This document shows positions 16,843 through 25,563 of a stretch of 64,000 bases of DNA, in pieces. The stretch comes from Urechidicola croceus (lineage in GTDB: Bacteria > Bacteroidota > Bacteroidia > Flavobacteriales > Flavobacteriaceae), in the NCBI GenBank assembly GCA_905181865.1, contig CAJIZG010000001.1:186001-250000 (forward strand), written 5' to 3'. A model generated the notes under the pieces. The model was not told where the DNA came from and searched no databases. It saw only the letters and a program-made list of their open reading frames with translations. Made by a program: the position numbers and the translations under genes. Within the stretch, counting starts at the first letter, position 1; every line of letters starts with the position of its first letter.

Positions 16843-17874
16843 TTATTCAGATTCTAAAATTAATTTTTTATCTTTTACTTCCATTGGTAAAAAATCAATA
16901 TCTAAATAACCACCACTCGCATTATCGTCTGTTACTATCTGTGGCGTACCTTTAATTAATTCCATTGAAAAACGATGGGTATGTCCCGCTAATACTCCCA
17001 GAAGGTTTGGAGCCGAAAACACTTCTTTGTGAAAATCAAATGTCGTTTGTGTATGTCCGGCCTCTGGCCACTTTGGTCTTCTTTCTAGTTCAAAAACACC
17101 ATCATTCTCTGCACCCCAATTTGGATTTCCACATCCAAACGAGATGCTTTTTCCTGGGGCATACATCGGTATATGAACTAAAAGCACCAATAGTAATCCA
17201 CTCGATACTTGTTCTTTAAAAAAAGCTAATTGCGCTTCATTTATCTCGTACGTAGAATTATCTATTGCAATAAATCGAACCCCCTTTATATCTGTAGTTC
17301 CCATCAATGGATCCTTGCCTTGATACAAGGGCAGCAATCTTTTTTTAGTCCAAGTATCGCGTAATTCTTCTAGAGAACCATACATCCCTTCGTAATGCCA
17401 ATCATGATTTCCGGCTGTATAAATGTATGGAATCCCAGTTTCCTTTAATCGTGCTAACACCCACTCTATAGCAATTTCAGAAGGAAAACTAAAAAGATCT
17501 CCTACCAGAGTAATTAAATCAGCATTGGCTTCTTTTGCGAGTTTTAGCGTCTTTACAAAAGTTTCTTCAGGATTGGTCTTTTCTCTCGTTTGAAAATGCA
17601 TGGTTTCATTATATGCCTTTGACATTCTCCCACTAAATTCTTGGTAAGGAATTCCTCTTTTATCATCCTTAAATAGATGTGTGTCTGTAATATGAAAAAT
17701 ATTGATTGAGTCATTTATAGCCTCTGAATAAAAAGACAACTTATTACCCTCAACAGTGGCGCAGACCGCTGTCTTTCCGTTTTTCACTTTCTTATTGCTT
17801 GCAAATGATTTTCCAACAAGTCCAAGACCTAAAATAGCTGTTGTTGTTTTTTGAAAGAATGATCGACGTTTCAT
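16843..17874 (-). CDS. exported calcineurin-like metallophosphoesterase with Tat-type signal
   Basis: A 343-residue protein starting MKRRSFFQKTTTAILGLGLVG: twin arginines followed by a hydrophobic stretch and FAS, i.e. a probable Tat signal, which fits a cofactor-loaded exported enzyme. Metallophosphoesterase motifs: DTHLFKDD, GDLFSFPS, AGNHDWHYEG, VHIPMYAP, AGHTHRF. These coordinate a dinuclear metal centre hydrolysing phosphomono- or diesters. Substrate unknown. It runs leftward between miaE (convergent) and ung. Confidence 0.82.
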   Translation of the reverse strand: MKRRSFFQKTTTAILGLGLVGKSFASNKKVKNGKTAVCATVEGNKLSFYSEAINDSINIFHITDTHLFKDDKRGIPYQEFSGRMSKAYNETMHFQTREKTNPEETFVKTLKLAKEANADLITLVGDLFSFPSEIAIEWVLARLKETGIPYIYTAGNHDWHYEGMYGSLEELRDTWTKKRLLPLYQGKDPLMGTTDIKGVRFIAIDNSTYEINEAQLAFFKEQVSSGLLLVLLVHIPMYAPGKSISFGCGNPNWGAENDGVFELERRPKWPEAGHTQTTFDFHKEVFSAPNLLGVLAGHTHRFSMELIKGTPQIVTDDNASGGYLDIDFLPMEVKDKKLILESE

Positions 17875-17944
17875 AAAGAATGTTTAGTTGTGCAAAGATA
17901 AAATAAAATTGACAGATATTTTTATAATAAACAAGACTACAATT

Positions 17945-18610
17945 TTACCATTTAATGACCTTAGAACCATTACTATTAAGGTACGCATTCGTCTTCGAAA
18001 AATGCTTATTCCCAAACCAATAACCTCTATTAGCACTTAACGGAGATGGGTGTCCAGTTTCTAAAATAATATGTTTTTTACGATCAATTTTACGACCTTT
18101 CTTTATTGCAAATCTGCCCCACAATAAAAATACGACTCCTTCCCTACTTTCAGAAATTGTTTCGATTACAGCATCTGTAAATTGCTCCCACCCTTTTTTC
18201 TGATGACTTCCTGCTTCATGGGCTTTTACCGTTAGTGTTGCGTTCAGCAATAACACTCCTTGTTTTGCCAAGTGTTCTAGATTTCCACTTTTTGGAATAG
18301 CAATACCGAGATCCTCTTTTAACTCTTTAAAAATATTTTTCAAAGATGGCGGATGGGATACTCCCGCATTAACAGAAAAACACAAACCATGTGCCTGGTT
18401 TACATCGTGATAAGGATCTTGACCAATCACAACTACTTTCACTTGATCAAACGGACAAGCATCAAAAGCTAAAAAAACTTGATTTTTTGGAGGGAAGCAT
18501 TCACTTTGAGCGTATGCTTTATCAACGAAATGCGAAAGTTCTTTAAAATAAGGCTTTTCAAATTCTTCCTTTAAAACCCTCTTCCAACTTGTATGTATGT
18601 TTGTGTTCAT
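17945..18610 (-). CDS. ung: uracil-DNA glycosylase, family 1
   Basis: A 221-residue UNG. Catalytic water-activating motif GQDPYHDVNQAHGL, the uracil-binding SVNAGVSHPPSL, and the DNA-intercalation loop GHPSPLSANRGYW are all intact. It removes uracil from DNA to start base-excision repair. Divergent from mutS2, with only about 135 bases between the two starts, so their promoters face each other. Confidence 0.95.
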   Translation of the reverse strand: MNTNIHTSWKRVLKEEFEKPYFKELSHFVDKAYAQSECFPPKNQVFLAFDACPFDQVKVVVIGQDPYHDVNQAHGLCFSVNAGVSHPPSLKNIFKELKEDLGIAIPKSGNLEHLAKQGVLLLNATLTVKAHEAGSHQKKGWEQFTDAVIETISESREGVVFLLWGRFAIKKGRKIDRKKHIILETGHPSPLSANRGYWFGNKHFSKTNAYLNSNGSKVIKW

Positions 18611-18715
18611 TGTTCTTTTTGTTCAATATACCTTTTTAATGCGCCCGAAGAGACATACTCTATAAAATCTCAGTTTGACGGCAGCAGATACCTCTCAAAA
18701 TTAAATATTTCTAAC

Positions 18716-18723
18716 TACATTTG
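18716..18723 (+). promoter_or_regulatory. -7 promoter box of mutS2
   Basis: TACATTTG, perfect TAnnTTTG match. It predicts a transcript start near 18730 and therefore forces the mutS2 start codon to lie downstream of it, at TTG 18746, although the reading frame stays open back to an ATG at 18593. Confidence 0.5.
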
Positions 18724-18745
18724 TCAACAAGTCAAAAATACGGTT

Positions 18746-20953
18746 TTGGAAGTAAACATATCAGAAAAAACATTAGAGGATTTAGAGTTTAATACTATTT
18801 TAGAACGCGTAGAAACGTTCTGTATTTCTGACTTGGGAAGAAATACAGTCCCGAAAATCAGACCCTATCTAACCAAAGAAAAATTACTGATTGCGCTTAA
18901 GAAAACCGATGAATATTTAACTTCGTTTGAAAATGATAATCGCCTTCCAAATCACTCTTTTGATGAGATTACACATGAAATAAACCTCCTAAGTATTGAG
19001 AATTCATATATTGTTCCAGAGGGCTTTTTAAAGGTCTTAAACACTTCTGAAACGGCCAATGAAACCTTAAAATTTCTAAAGAAATTTAAAGAAATTTATC
19101 CCGTGCTGTTTACCCATTCTCAAGAAGTCGAATACACTACAATCATTACCGACTATATCAAAAAAGTAATAACTCCATTTGGCGAGGTAGACGATAAAGC
19201 ATCTCCTAATCTTAAAAAAATAAGAAAGGAAATTTTACATATAAGAAATCAAATAAATGAAAGTTTTACGCGTGCCTTATCAAAATTTCATAGTGCTGGG
19301 TATTTAGATGATATCAGAGAGTCAGTAGTCGAAAATCATCGTGTACTAGCGGTTATACCGATGCATAAACGCAAAGTGAAAGGGTCGCTTTTAGGAACTT
19401 CAAAATCTGGAAGTATCGTGTTTATCGCACCACAAGCAACTTTACAATACTCGCGTGAATTAGAAAATCTAATATTTGAAGAGAAACAAGAAATTATACG
19501 AATTTTAAAAGGTCTCACAGAAGATATTAGACCTTTCCAAAGTTTGTTGGTCTTATATCAGCGTTATTTAACACAATTAGATATTATTGGTGCAAAGGCA
19601 AAATACGCTAAAGATATTGATGCTGTTTTACCAAAAATAGTCTCAGAGAAAAAAATATTTTTAAAAGAGGCATTTCATCCTATTCTACTCGAAAAGTATA
19701 GAACAGATAAAAATGTAATCATTCCTCAAACTTTAGAACTAAACGAATACCAACAAATTATTGTCATTTCAGGTCCAAATGCCGGTGGAAAAAGTATCAC
19801 CTTAAAAACTATTGGTCTGCTTCAAATAATGCTGCAAAGTGGTATTTTGATTCCTGTTTCTGACAAAAGCGAGGTCTATATTTTCGATCGTATACTCACA
19901 GATATTGGAGACAATCAATCCATAGAAAACCAGTTGAGCACTTATAGTTACCGACTTAAAAACATGCGTCAGTTTTTAAAGCGATGCAATGAAAACACCT
20001 TGTTTTTAATTGATGAGTTTGGAACAGGATCCGATCCTGAATTAGGAGGTGCCTTAGCGGAAATATTCTTAGAGGAATTCCATAGTAAAAAAGCATTTGG
20101 AATCATCACTACCCACTACGCAAATTTAAAAGTATTAGCAGATGAATTAGACAATGTAGCTAACGCCAATATGCAATTTGACGAACGTAGTTTAGAGCCA
20201 TTGTTTAAATTATTTATTGGTCAGGCTGGTAGTTCATTTACTTTTGAAGTTGCTCAGAAAAACGGTATTCCATATAGCTTGATCAACAGAGCGAAGAAAA
20301 AAGTAGAAGGCGAAAAAATACGTTTAGATAAAACCATTTCGAAACTACAAAAAGAGCGAAATAAACTACAAAAACATTCTGAGTCTTTAGAAAAAGAACA
20401 ATCAAAGGCCAAAGAACAAACCGATAGTTTATCTGATAAAGAAGCGAAGATTCAGCAGAAATTAAGTTTGTTTCAAGAGGTGTATGATACCAATCAGAAA
20501 ATGTTGGTAACGGGTCGTAAAATCAATGAATTGGCCAATAAGTATTTTCAGACCAACAATAAGAAAGAATTAATTGGTGAATTTATGAAATGGGCCACTG
20601 TAGAACGTGCTAAATACCTAAAGAAGAACCCTCCCGTTAAAACGACCAAAGCAGAAAAGAAAAAAGTAAAGGTTGTTGAGAAAAAGCAGCAAGAAAAAAT
20701 TAAAAAAGTTGAAAAAGAAATTTTACAAGAAGTTGTAAAAGTACGCGAGGTTAAAAAAATAGCAGCTGCAAAAGTCGCCAAGGCAAAATCCGATTATATC
20801 TTTCACATAAATGACCGAGTTAAAATTTTAGATGGTTCTGCAGTCGGAACCATTGAGTCTATCGAGAAAAAAATAGTCACCATAAACTTTGGATTTTTAA
20901 CTACAAAAACAAATATGAGCAAGTTAGAATTGGTTCAAGCAGCAAATGCCTGA
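18746..20953 (+). CDS. mutS2: MutS2-family ATPase lacking the Smr nuclease domain
   Basis: A protein of about 735 residues with start taken at TTG 18746, just before the conserved beginning (NISEKTLEDLEFNTILERVE); the frame continues upstream to 18593 but that part overlaps the ung promoter and is not conserved-looking. MutS clamp/lever domain about 10-320, ATPase with Walker A GPNAGGKS (about 344-351) and Walker B LIDEFGTGSDP (about 420), then a charged coiled coil to about 680 and a short KOW-like C-terminus (VKILDGSAVGTIESI). The Smr endonuclease module present in most MutS2 proteins is absent. MutS2 acts on branched DNA and in ribosome-collision rescue in other bacteria; without Smr, cleavage is not expected. 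Confidence 0.85.
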   Translation: MEVNISEKTLEDLEFNTILERVETFCISDLGRNTVPKIRPYLTKEKLLIALKKTDEYLTSFENDNRLPNHSFDEITHEINLLSIENSYIVPEGFLKVLNTSETANETLKFLKKFKEIYPVLFTHSQEVEYTTIITDYIKKVITPFGEVDDKASPNLKKIRKEILHIRNQINESFTRALSKFHSAGYLDDIRESVVENHRVLAVIPMHKRKVKGSLLGTSKSGSIVFIAPQATLQYSRELENLIFEEKQEIIRILKGLTEDIRPFQSLLVLYQRYLTQLDIIGAKAKYAKDIDAVLPKIVSEKKIFLKEAFHPILLEKYRTDKNVIIPQTLELNEYQQIIVISGPNAGGKSITLKTIGLLQIMLQSGILIPVSDKSEVYIFDRILTDIGDNQSIENQLSTYSYRLKNMRQFLKRCNENTLFLIDEFGTGSDPELGGALAEIFLEEFHSKKAFGIITTHYANLKVLADELDNVANANMQFDERSLEPLFKLFIGQAGSSFTFEVAQKNGIPYSLINRAKKKVEGEKIRLDKTISKLQKERNKLQKHSESLEKEQSKAKEQTDSLSDKEAKIQQKLSLFQEVYDTNQKMLVTGRKINELANKYFQTNNKKELIGEFMKWATVERAKYLKKNPPVKTTKAEKKKVKVVEKKQQEKIKKVEKEILQEVVKVREVKKIAAAKVAKAKSDYIFHINDRVKILDGSAVGTIESIEKKIVTINFGFLTTKTNMSKLELVQAANA

Positions 20954-21003
20954 TTTAGTAAACAGTTAGTCTAAAAAGTTCCCAAACACAAGTTTATGCC
21001 CTT

Positions 21004-21357
21004 TTATAAATTATTGGGATCCGCTTTAAATACTATTCTCGTATAGTATTCTAATATTTTAATCAATAGGTTTTTAATCTCTTCAGCAGATTTTGAATAT
21101 ATAATATTAAATGGAATATCCCAGTTTTCATTTTTGATCAAGTAAATTCTAAATTCTCCTTGGCTAGAAGTGACATCACCATACCATCCTAAGTCAATAA
21201 TCATATCCTCTTCTGGAAATGAACATTGCAATAAATCTTCATTTAAATATTTTAAACTATCGACCTCATTGCATGAATTTACAGGATCGTAATTGTGGAA
21301 ATCATTATTAATGATTCTGCAATCTAGCGGGAAGTTTATTTCTTGAATTCTAATCAT
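21004..21357 (-). CDS. hypothetical protein (117 aa)
   Basis: A 117-residue soluble protein starting MIRIQEINFPLDC, acidic, with an aromatic-rich centre (DMIIDLGWYGDVTS, FRIYLIKNENWDIPF) and a helical end (AEEIKNLLIKILEYYTRI). No signal peptide or membrane segment. The size, acidity and isolated position in an orphan-rich patch resemble polymorphic-toxin immunity proteins or other cassette-borne genes, but no family is recognised and no toxin partner is adjacent. It is flanked upstream by one of two related intergenic repeats. Confidence 0.55.
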   Translation of the reverse strand: MIRIQEINFPLDCRIINNDFHNYDPVNSCNEVDSLKYLNEDLLQCSFPEEDMIIDLGWYGDVTSSQGEFRIYLIKNENWDIPFNIIYSKSAEEIKNLLIKILEYYTRIVFKADPNNL

Positions 21358-21402
21358 CTTTAATGGAGCCTATCGGTTGGTGGAAGATTAATTACTTGTT
21401 CT

Positions 21403-21492
21403 AAGTAGCAAATTTAGCAAATACAAACCTAATAGAACATCTACAATAATTTTCTATTAGGTTTATACTAGCAATTAATTTTATAAGGTGCT
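21403..21492. repeat. intergenic repeat copy A with 13-bp perfect inverted repeat
   Basis: About 90 bases upstream of the 117-aa gene, related to copy B at 22493-22584: both contain AATTTAGCAAATA near the left end and a CTxGCAATxAA...TATAxGG-type right end at matching spacing. Copy A also has AAACCTAATAGAA (21425-21437) and its exact reverse complement TTCTATTAGGTTT (21452-21464) around a 14-base loop. Confidence 0.5.
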
Positions 21493-21593
21493 ATAATTTG
21501 TAACTTATGAAACTAGGGCAAAATAGTTGTCCGTTCTAATTTTCAAATCCCCTATGATGGGAAAGTCTAAAATAGTTTTCAGTTTCGGTATAA

Positions 21594-21698
21594 TTAGCCT
21601 TTATTTGATTTCTTTAGTCGCTTTTCTGCTTTTTTTTCTTTAGGAGTTTTCGCCGCTTCTTTTTTCACATTCTTCTTTGAGTCTTTACTTTTTGCCAT
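21594..21698 (-). CDS. 34-aa lysine-rich small protein
   Basis: Short leftward frame starting ATG at 21698: it begins MAKSKDSKKNVKKEAAK and continues TPKEKKAEKRLKKSNKG, with 15 lysines among 34 residues and no acidic cluster beyond isolated Glu. Composition is that of small nucleic-acid-binding or ribosome-associated basic peptides found as lone genes in Flavobacteriia. No family name can be assigned. A real gene is suggested by the strongly biased composition kept through the full frame despite A/T-rich surroundings. Confidence 0.55.
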   Translation of the reverse strand: MAKSKDSKKNVKKEAAKTPKEKKAEKRLKKSNKG

Positions 21699-21949
21699 GA
21701 TATTTTATTTTGATTGATTGTTTTTAACTTAATTATTCACAACGCGTTTTTATAAGACCAGTGTAGAATTAGGAAATCAGGGATTTTCGAATCGTGCACT
21801 GAGCATATACTTGTTTTGGTTTTTAACGAACTAAAAATAATAAATAAGTTTAAACGGACATAGTAAATATGCACGAAACTTCGAATTATGCCACAAAACC
21901 CACGTTGGTATTATGCGTTATAGCTCTTTGTGATTATTCAATTTTCCTT

Positions 21950-22426
21950 TTAAACCTTTTGCAAATCCAAATATTTCTCAAAATTGTTTCGTAGTCGGTT
22001 TCTTAAAAATATTCCAATAGGATAAGATACAGTTCCCAACGTAATGAAGATTAATCCAATACTTAAAAATTGATTATTCTCTTTATTTAATTCTGCTGCT
22101 ATTGTGGTAATTATTCCGATGAATACAGAAAGAATAGCAAAAATGGATAAAATAGAATTTAGTTTGCTATTTAATTTTATCAATGTCTCTTTTCCTGATT
22201 TTATTATTTTTCCTTTTAAATAACCTGATTTCCTTTTAAAATTAGGTAGAGACCACCCTATAATAGTCCATGTATCATAAGCCGCAAACTCATTCAGACT
22301 TATAAATTTTCCAGCAACGTTTAACGTTCTTTGCTCAAAGATATTTTTAATCTTTTTCTTTAAATTATCCTCATTCACATTGGAAGAATAACTTGTTTTC
22401 TTACTATTTAGTATTTTATCTATCAT
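21950..22426 (-). CDS. hypothetical two-span membrane protein (158 aa)
   Basis: A 158-residue protein with a basic soluble N-terminal part (about 1-85) and two hydrophobic segments (LNSILSIFAILSVFIGIITT about 88-107 and FLSIGLIFITLGTVSYPIGI about 118-138), ending in a short charged tail. Topology suggests a hairpin in the inner membrane with both ends in the cytoplasm. No family recognised. It is an orphan in the gene-poor patch, flanked by intergenic repeat copy B on its 5' side, which fits a horizontally moving or rapidly turning-over locus. Confidence 0.55.
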   Translation of the reverse strand: MIDKILNSKKTSYSSNVNEDNLKKKIKNIFEQRTLNVAGKFISLNEFAAYDTWTIIGWSLPNFKRKSGYLKGKIIKSGKETLIKLNSKLNSILSIFAILSVFIGIITTIAAELNKENNQFLSIGLIFITLGTVSYPIGIFLRNRLRNNFEKYLDLQKV

Positions 22427-22492
22427 TTCCTTTCTGTATATATTGTTTTCTGCTTAAGACCCAACTTTTTGCATATGCTTTGCCGCTCGGTT

Positions 22493-22584
22493 AAGCAAGT
22501 AATTTAGCAAATAAAAACTGAATAAAAAGTTCGCGAAAATTTCCTTAAGCGCACTAGAACTCGCAATAAACTATATACGGTTTA
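22493..22584. repeat. intergenic repeat copy B
   Basis: About 92 bases on the 5' side of the 158-aa membrane protein gene, related to copy A (21403-21492) by the shared AATTTAGCAAATA core followed by AAAC, and by a right end ACTCGCAATAAACTATATACGG that lines up with the right end of copy A. The central inverted repeat of copy A is not conserved. Confidence 0.45.
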
Positions 22585-22624
22585 ACTTTAATTTTTTATT
22601 CCTCCGACGAAATATCAACGGTTT

Positions 22625-22717
22625 TCATCTTGTTTTCTTTATGTATTTTATTCTTCTTCCAATATCGTCGTCGTATTCATTATGCTCGTAATATAATTTG
22701 ACGACCATATTTTTCAT
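22625..22717 (-). CDS. possible 30-aa small protein
   Basis: A short leftward frame starting ATG 22717: MKNMVVKLYYEHNEYDDDI then GRRIKYIKKTR and TGA. It has a non-random look (acid cluster then basic end) but nothing external supports expression. It is the only coding candidate in the 22427-22953 gap; otherwise that gap holds repeat copy B and two hairpins. Confidence 0.25.
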   Translation of the reverse strand: MKNMVVKLYYEHNEYDDDIGRRIKYIKKTR

Positions 22718-22869
22718 GATTTATTAACCAAAATTATCAGTAGGATATTCACTATTCAACAACCACAGTCATTACTACACTATTTATAAATTCTTTACAT
22801 TTCTTATCCTCTTTTTTCTTGCTGTTAACGTATATATAAATATACATAAAACAAAGAAATGTAACTACT

Positions 22870-22923
22870 TTCTATTCAAATAGAATCATCGTGGATTTGA
22901 AAATTGATGAGCATCAATTTTCA
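22870..22923. repeat. two adjacent perfect inverted repeats
   Basis: TTCTATT-CA-AATAGAA at 22870-22885 and TGAAAATTGATG-AG-CATCAATTTTCA at 22898-22923 (12-bp arms, two-base centre). Neither is followed by a proper T tract on either strand, so they are not clear terminators; they lie just beyond the 3' end of the 76-aa gene and may stabilise its mRNA end. Confidence 0.5.
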
Positions 22924-22953
22924 CATAAAAAAAACTAACAAATAAACGTAGTT

Positions 22954-23184
22954 TTACTCTTCCTTATAGGCTTTCATTTCATCATCATAAAAGGCACTGG
23001 CCTCTTCTATTAAAGCAGCTACTTCTACTGCTAATTCCTCTTCATCCGTTCTTTCAAAAGATTCCCACCACTCTATTTCATCATCTACCAAATTGATAAG
23101 AAAACGTGGGTATTCCGTATGAATTACAAAGATTGCGTCTAGATGATCTGTATTGTCTCCCAATAAAAATTTAGGTAGTTCCAT
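22954..23184 (-). CDS. small acidic conserved hypothetical protein (76 aa)
   Basis: A 76-residue acidic protein (MELPKFLLGDNTDHLDAIFV, EIEWWESFERTDEEEL). No signal peptide or membrane segment. Its start overlaps the 3' end of the MATE exporter gene by 14 bases on the same strand, so it is translationally coupled to it. Similar small acidic proteins occur in Flavobacteriia next to unrelated genes; function is unknown. Confidence 0.65.
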   Translation of the reverse strand: MELPKFLLGDNTDHLDAIFVIHTEYPRFLINLVDDEIEWWESFERTDEEELAVEVAALIEEASAFYDDEMKAYKEE

Positions 23185-24556
23185 GATTATTTTTGATTAA
23201 TTTATTTGTCAAATAGTTAAAACGTAAATATAATAAAATAGCTGCAGCCGTCAATCCAGCCCACAAACCTATCCAAATTCCAAAACTACCGTACACCTCT
23301 TCCGCCCCCAAAAAGTAACTAACAGGAAACCCTATTAACCAATAAGATATAAAAGTAATTACTGTTGGAATCATTACATCTTGCAGTCCACGCAGCGCTC
23401 CTAAAACAACGACTTGAATACCATCAGAAATTTGAAATACGGCTACTACTAATAACAATTTAGCCGCTAAAAGTACCACTTCTGTATTATCAACAAGATT
23501 TGCAGTTTCACCCATATCAAGATATAATTTCGGCAGTTCCTTATGAAACAGTATAAAGAAAATTGCAAAAACAATTTCTAAAATCGCCGTCATATAAAAT
23601 ATTGATAAGGCAATTCTTCTTACCTCTTTAAAGTCTTTCAATCCTTTTTGGTTGCCAACCCGTATCATGGAAGCAACACTCAACCCTAGCGCTACCATAA
23701 AGGTAATTGCCGACATGTTTAATGCAATTTGATTCGCAGCCTGGGGGTTTTTACCTAACATTCCACTTAGCCAAATTGCTATTGTAAAAATAGAAGTTTC
23801 AAAAACCATTTGTAAAGCACTTGGAAAACCAAGCCTCAAAATTTTCTTAATCATTTGACTATCCAATACAAATAGCTCAATATTTGTTACCAATAATTTT
23901 GATTTTTCTTTACCTCTAAGCAGCCACCATAAATGAAACCACATTATAAAACGTGAAACCAAGGTTCCATAAGCGGCACCAACTATCCCCATTTCTGGAA
24001 AGCCAAACTTCCCGAAAATCAATACATAATTGAGTACTACATTAACGATGTTCCCTAATAATGTTGAATACATTGGATAACGCGTCATGGATAAACCATC
24101 CGAAAATTGTTTAAATCCTTGAAAAACGATAAGAGGAAATAATGATATTGCAACGAGCTGTAGATAAGGAATTGTCAGTTTTACTACTTCTTCCGGCTGC
24201 TCCATATAATGTAGTAATGGAGTCGCTGCATAGGTTAGTAAAAACATCCCTAAGCCCAATGCCGTGCACAAAACCAATCCATGTTTAAATGAAGACTTCG
24301 CTTTCTTAGCGTCTTTTTCTGCATCGGCCTCTGCAACTAATGGCGTAATTGCTGTAGAAAAACCAATACCAACAGACATGGCTACAAAAGCAAAACTGTT
24401 ACCTAAAGAAGAAGCTGCTAATTCAGCAGTCCCTAATTGACCTACCATAATATTATCTACAAAGCCCACGAGCGCATGGCCCAGCATCCCTAAAATAACA
24501 GGAGCAGCCAATTTCCAATTGGTTTTAAATTCAGATGTATATTGCTGTAAAATCAA
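23171..24556 (-). CDS. MATE-family multidrug/Na+ efflux transporter
   Basis: A 461-residue inner-membrane protein with about 12 hydrophobic segments. The start (FKTNWKLAAPVILGMLGHALVGFVDNIMVGQLGTAELAA, read in parts) is diagnostic of NorM-like MATE exporters; GASLGNSF-like and VASMIRVGNQKG segments follow at the expected places. MATE pumps export cationic drugs or metabolites in exchange for Na+ or H+. Substrate unknown. It leads the leftward pair with the 76-aa protein. Confidence 0.9.
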   Translation of the reverse strand: MILQQYTSEFKTNWKLAAPVILGMLGHALVGFVDNIMVGQLGTAELAASSLGNSFAFVAMSVGIGFSTAITPLVAEADAEKDAKKAKSSFKHGLVLCTALGLGMFLLTYAATPLLHYMEQPEEVVKLTIPYLQLVAISLFPLIVFQGFKQFSDGLSMTRYPMYSTLLGNIVNVVLNYVLIFGKFGFPEMGIVGAAYGTLVSRFIMWFHLWWLLRGKEKSKLLVTNIELFVLDSQMIKKILRLGFPSALQMVFETSIFTIAIWLSGMLGKNPQAANQIALNMSAITFMVALGLSVASMIRVGNQKGLKDFKEVRRIALSIFYMTAILEIVFAIFFILFHKELPKLYLDMGETANLVDNTEVVLLAAKLLLVVAVFQISDGIQVVVLGALRGLQDVMIPTVITFISYWLIGFPVSYFLGAEEVYGSFGIWIGLWAGLTAAAILLYLRFNYLTNKLIKNNHGTT

Positions 24557-24764
24557 GTTACCTTTTTATGAAATGCGAAAATACAAATAAAGAAAGTATG
24601 AAATACGAAGGACGTGGGACGAATTAAGATTTAGGAAGTATGATGTACCAATTCTGAGTTCTAAGATTTAACAATTAGAATTTGAGAAAAATTCACCATA
24701 AACAACCTCTATTTTAATATAAAAATTAAAAATGCGTAGTTTCCTTTTTAGTTAGATTAATAAG

Positions 24765-24772
24765 TAAATTTG
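24765..24772 (+). promoter_or_regulatory. -7 promoter box of the peroxiredoxin gene
   Basis: TAAATTTG, perfect TAnnTTTG match, 33 bases before the ATG. The -33 region lacks TTTG, as expected if an activator such as OxyR is needed. Confidence 0.5.
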
Positions 24773-24805
24773 TAGTATAAAAAATTAATATTTAAACATA
24801 ACATT

Positions 24806-25444
24806 ATGGCATTAGTAGGAAAAAAATTTCCAAGTATTGAAGTTGACGCAATTTCAGAAATGGGTGACAACTTAAGAATTAATATATTCGAAGAGGCAGT
24901 AAATAAAAGCAGTAAAGTAATCCTTTTTTGGTATCCAAAAGATTTCACTTTTGTTTGTCCAACAGAATTACATGCATTTCAGGCGGCACTTCCAGAATTT
25001 AAAAAAAGAAACACAATTATAATTGGAGCATCTTGTGATACCAATGAAGTTCACTTTGCTTGGTTAAATACTCCAAAAGATAATGGTGGGATTGAAGGTG
25101 TTACATATCCTTTATTAGCTGATACAACGCGTAACTTATCGAATATTTTAGGGATTTTAGATATTGAAGAAGAAACCTTTAACGAAGAATATAATACTGT
25201 TCATATTAATGGATCTAATGTTACTTATAGAGCAACATATTTAATTGATGAAGATGGAAAAGTATTCCATGAAAGTATAAACGATATGCCATTAGGAAGA
25301 AATGTAAACGAATATTTACGTTTAATTGATGCGTATACACACGTACAAACTAAAGGTGAAGTTTGTCCTGCAAACTGGGAAGAAGGAAAAGATGCTATGG
25401 GTGCCGACAGAAACAGTACTGCAGATTATTTAGCAAGTCACTAA
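24806..25444 (+). CDS. ahpC: typical 2-Cys peroxiredoxin (AhpC/Prx1)
   Basis: A 212-residue peroxiredoxin. Peroxidatic Cys51 lies in FTFVCPTELHAF and the resolving cysteine (about residue 187) in GEVCPANWEEG, the arrangement of Prx1/AhpC. It reduces hydrogen peroxide, organic peroxides and peroxynitrite. No AhpF flavoprotein is adjacent; instead a thioredoxin-like gene with a CGNC site follows 120 bases downstream and may be its reductant. Probably in the OxyR regulon. Confidence 0.93.
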   Translation: MALVGKKFPSIEVDAISEMGDNLRINIFEEAVNKSSKVILFWYPKDFTFVCPTELHAFQAALPEFKKRNTIIIGASCDTNEVHFAWLNTPKDNGGIEGVTYPLLADTTRNLSNILGILDIEEETFNEEYNTVHINGSNVTYRATYLIDEDGKVFHESINDMPLGRNVNEYLRLIDAYTHVQTKGEVCPANWEEGKDAMGADRNSTADYLASH

Positions 25445-25468
25445 TATTAAATATATCGTCTAAACGAG

Positions 25469-25486
25469 TATTCGCTTTAGCGAATA
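25469..25486 (+). repeat. hairpin between ahpC and the thioredoxin gene
   Basis: TATTCGC-TTTA-GCGAATA, seven perfect pairs with a four-base loop, not followed by a T tract. It could protect the ahpC 3' end or attenuate read-through into the downstream genes. Confidence 0.45.
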
Positions 25487-25563
25487 TATTGAGAATGGAA
25501 TCTCTGTTCGCTTTATTAAAATCAACCGATTTCCACTCGAACTGACCTTTAAATACTATAATT

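Noticed and set aside
18593-18745. MutS2 start at ATG 18593
   Set aside because: A perfect -7 promoter box lies inside this stretch, it overlaps the ung start, and the conserved MutS2 beginning appears only after TTG 18746.
21403-22584. Integron attC array
   Set aside because: No integrase gene and no R/L-box pairs were seen; only two related repeats exist, so this remains a cassette-like observation.
25363-25545. Second frame overlapping the end of ahpC
   Set aside because: It is a shadow of the peroxiredoxin reading frame, has cysteine-rich random composition and no promoter.
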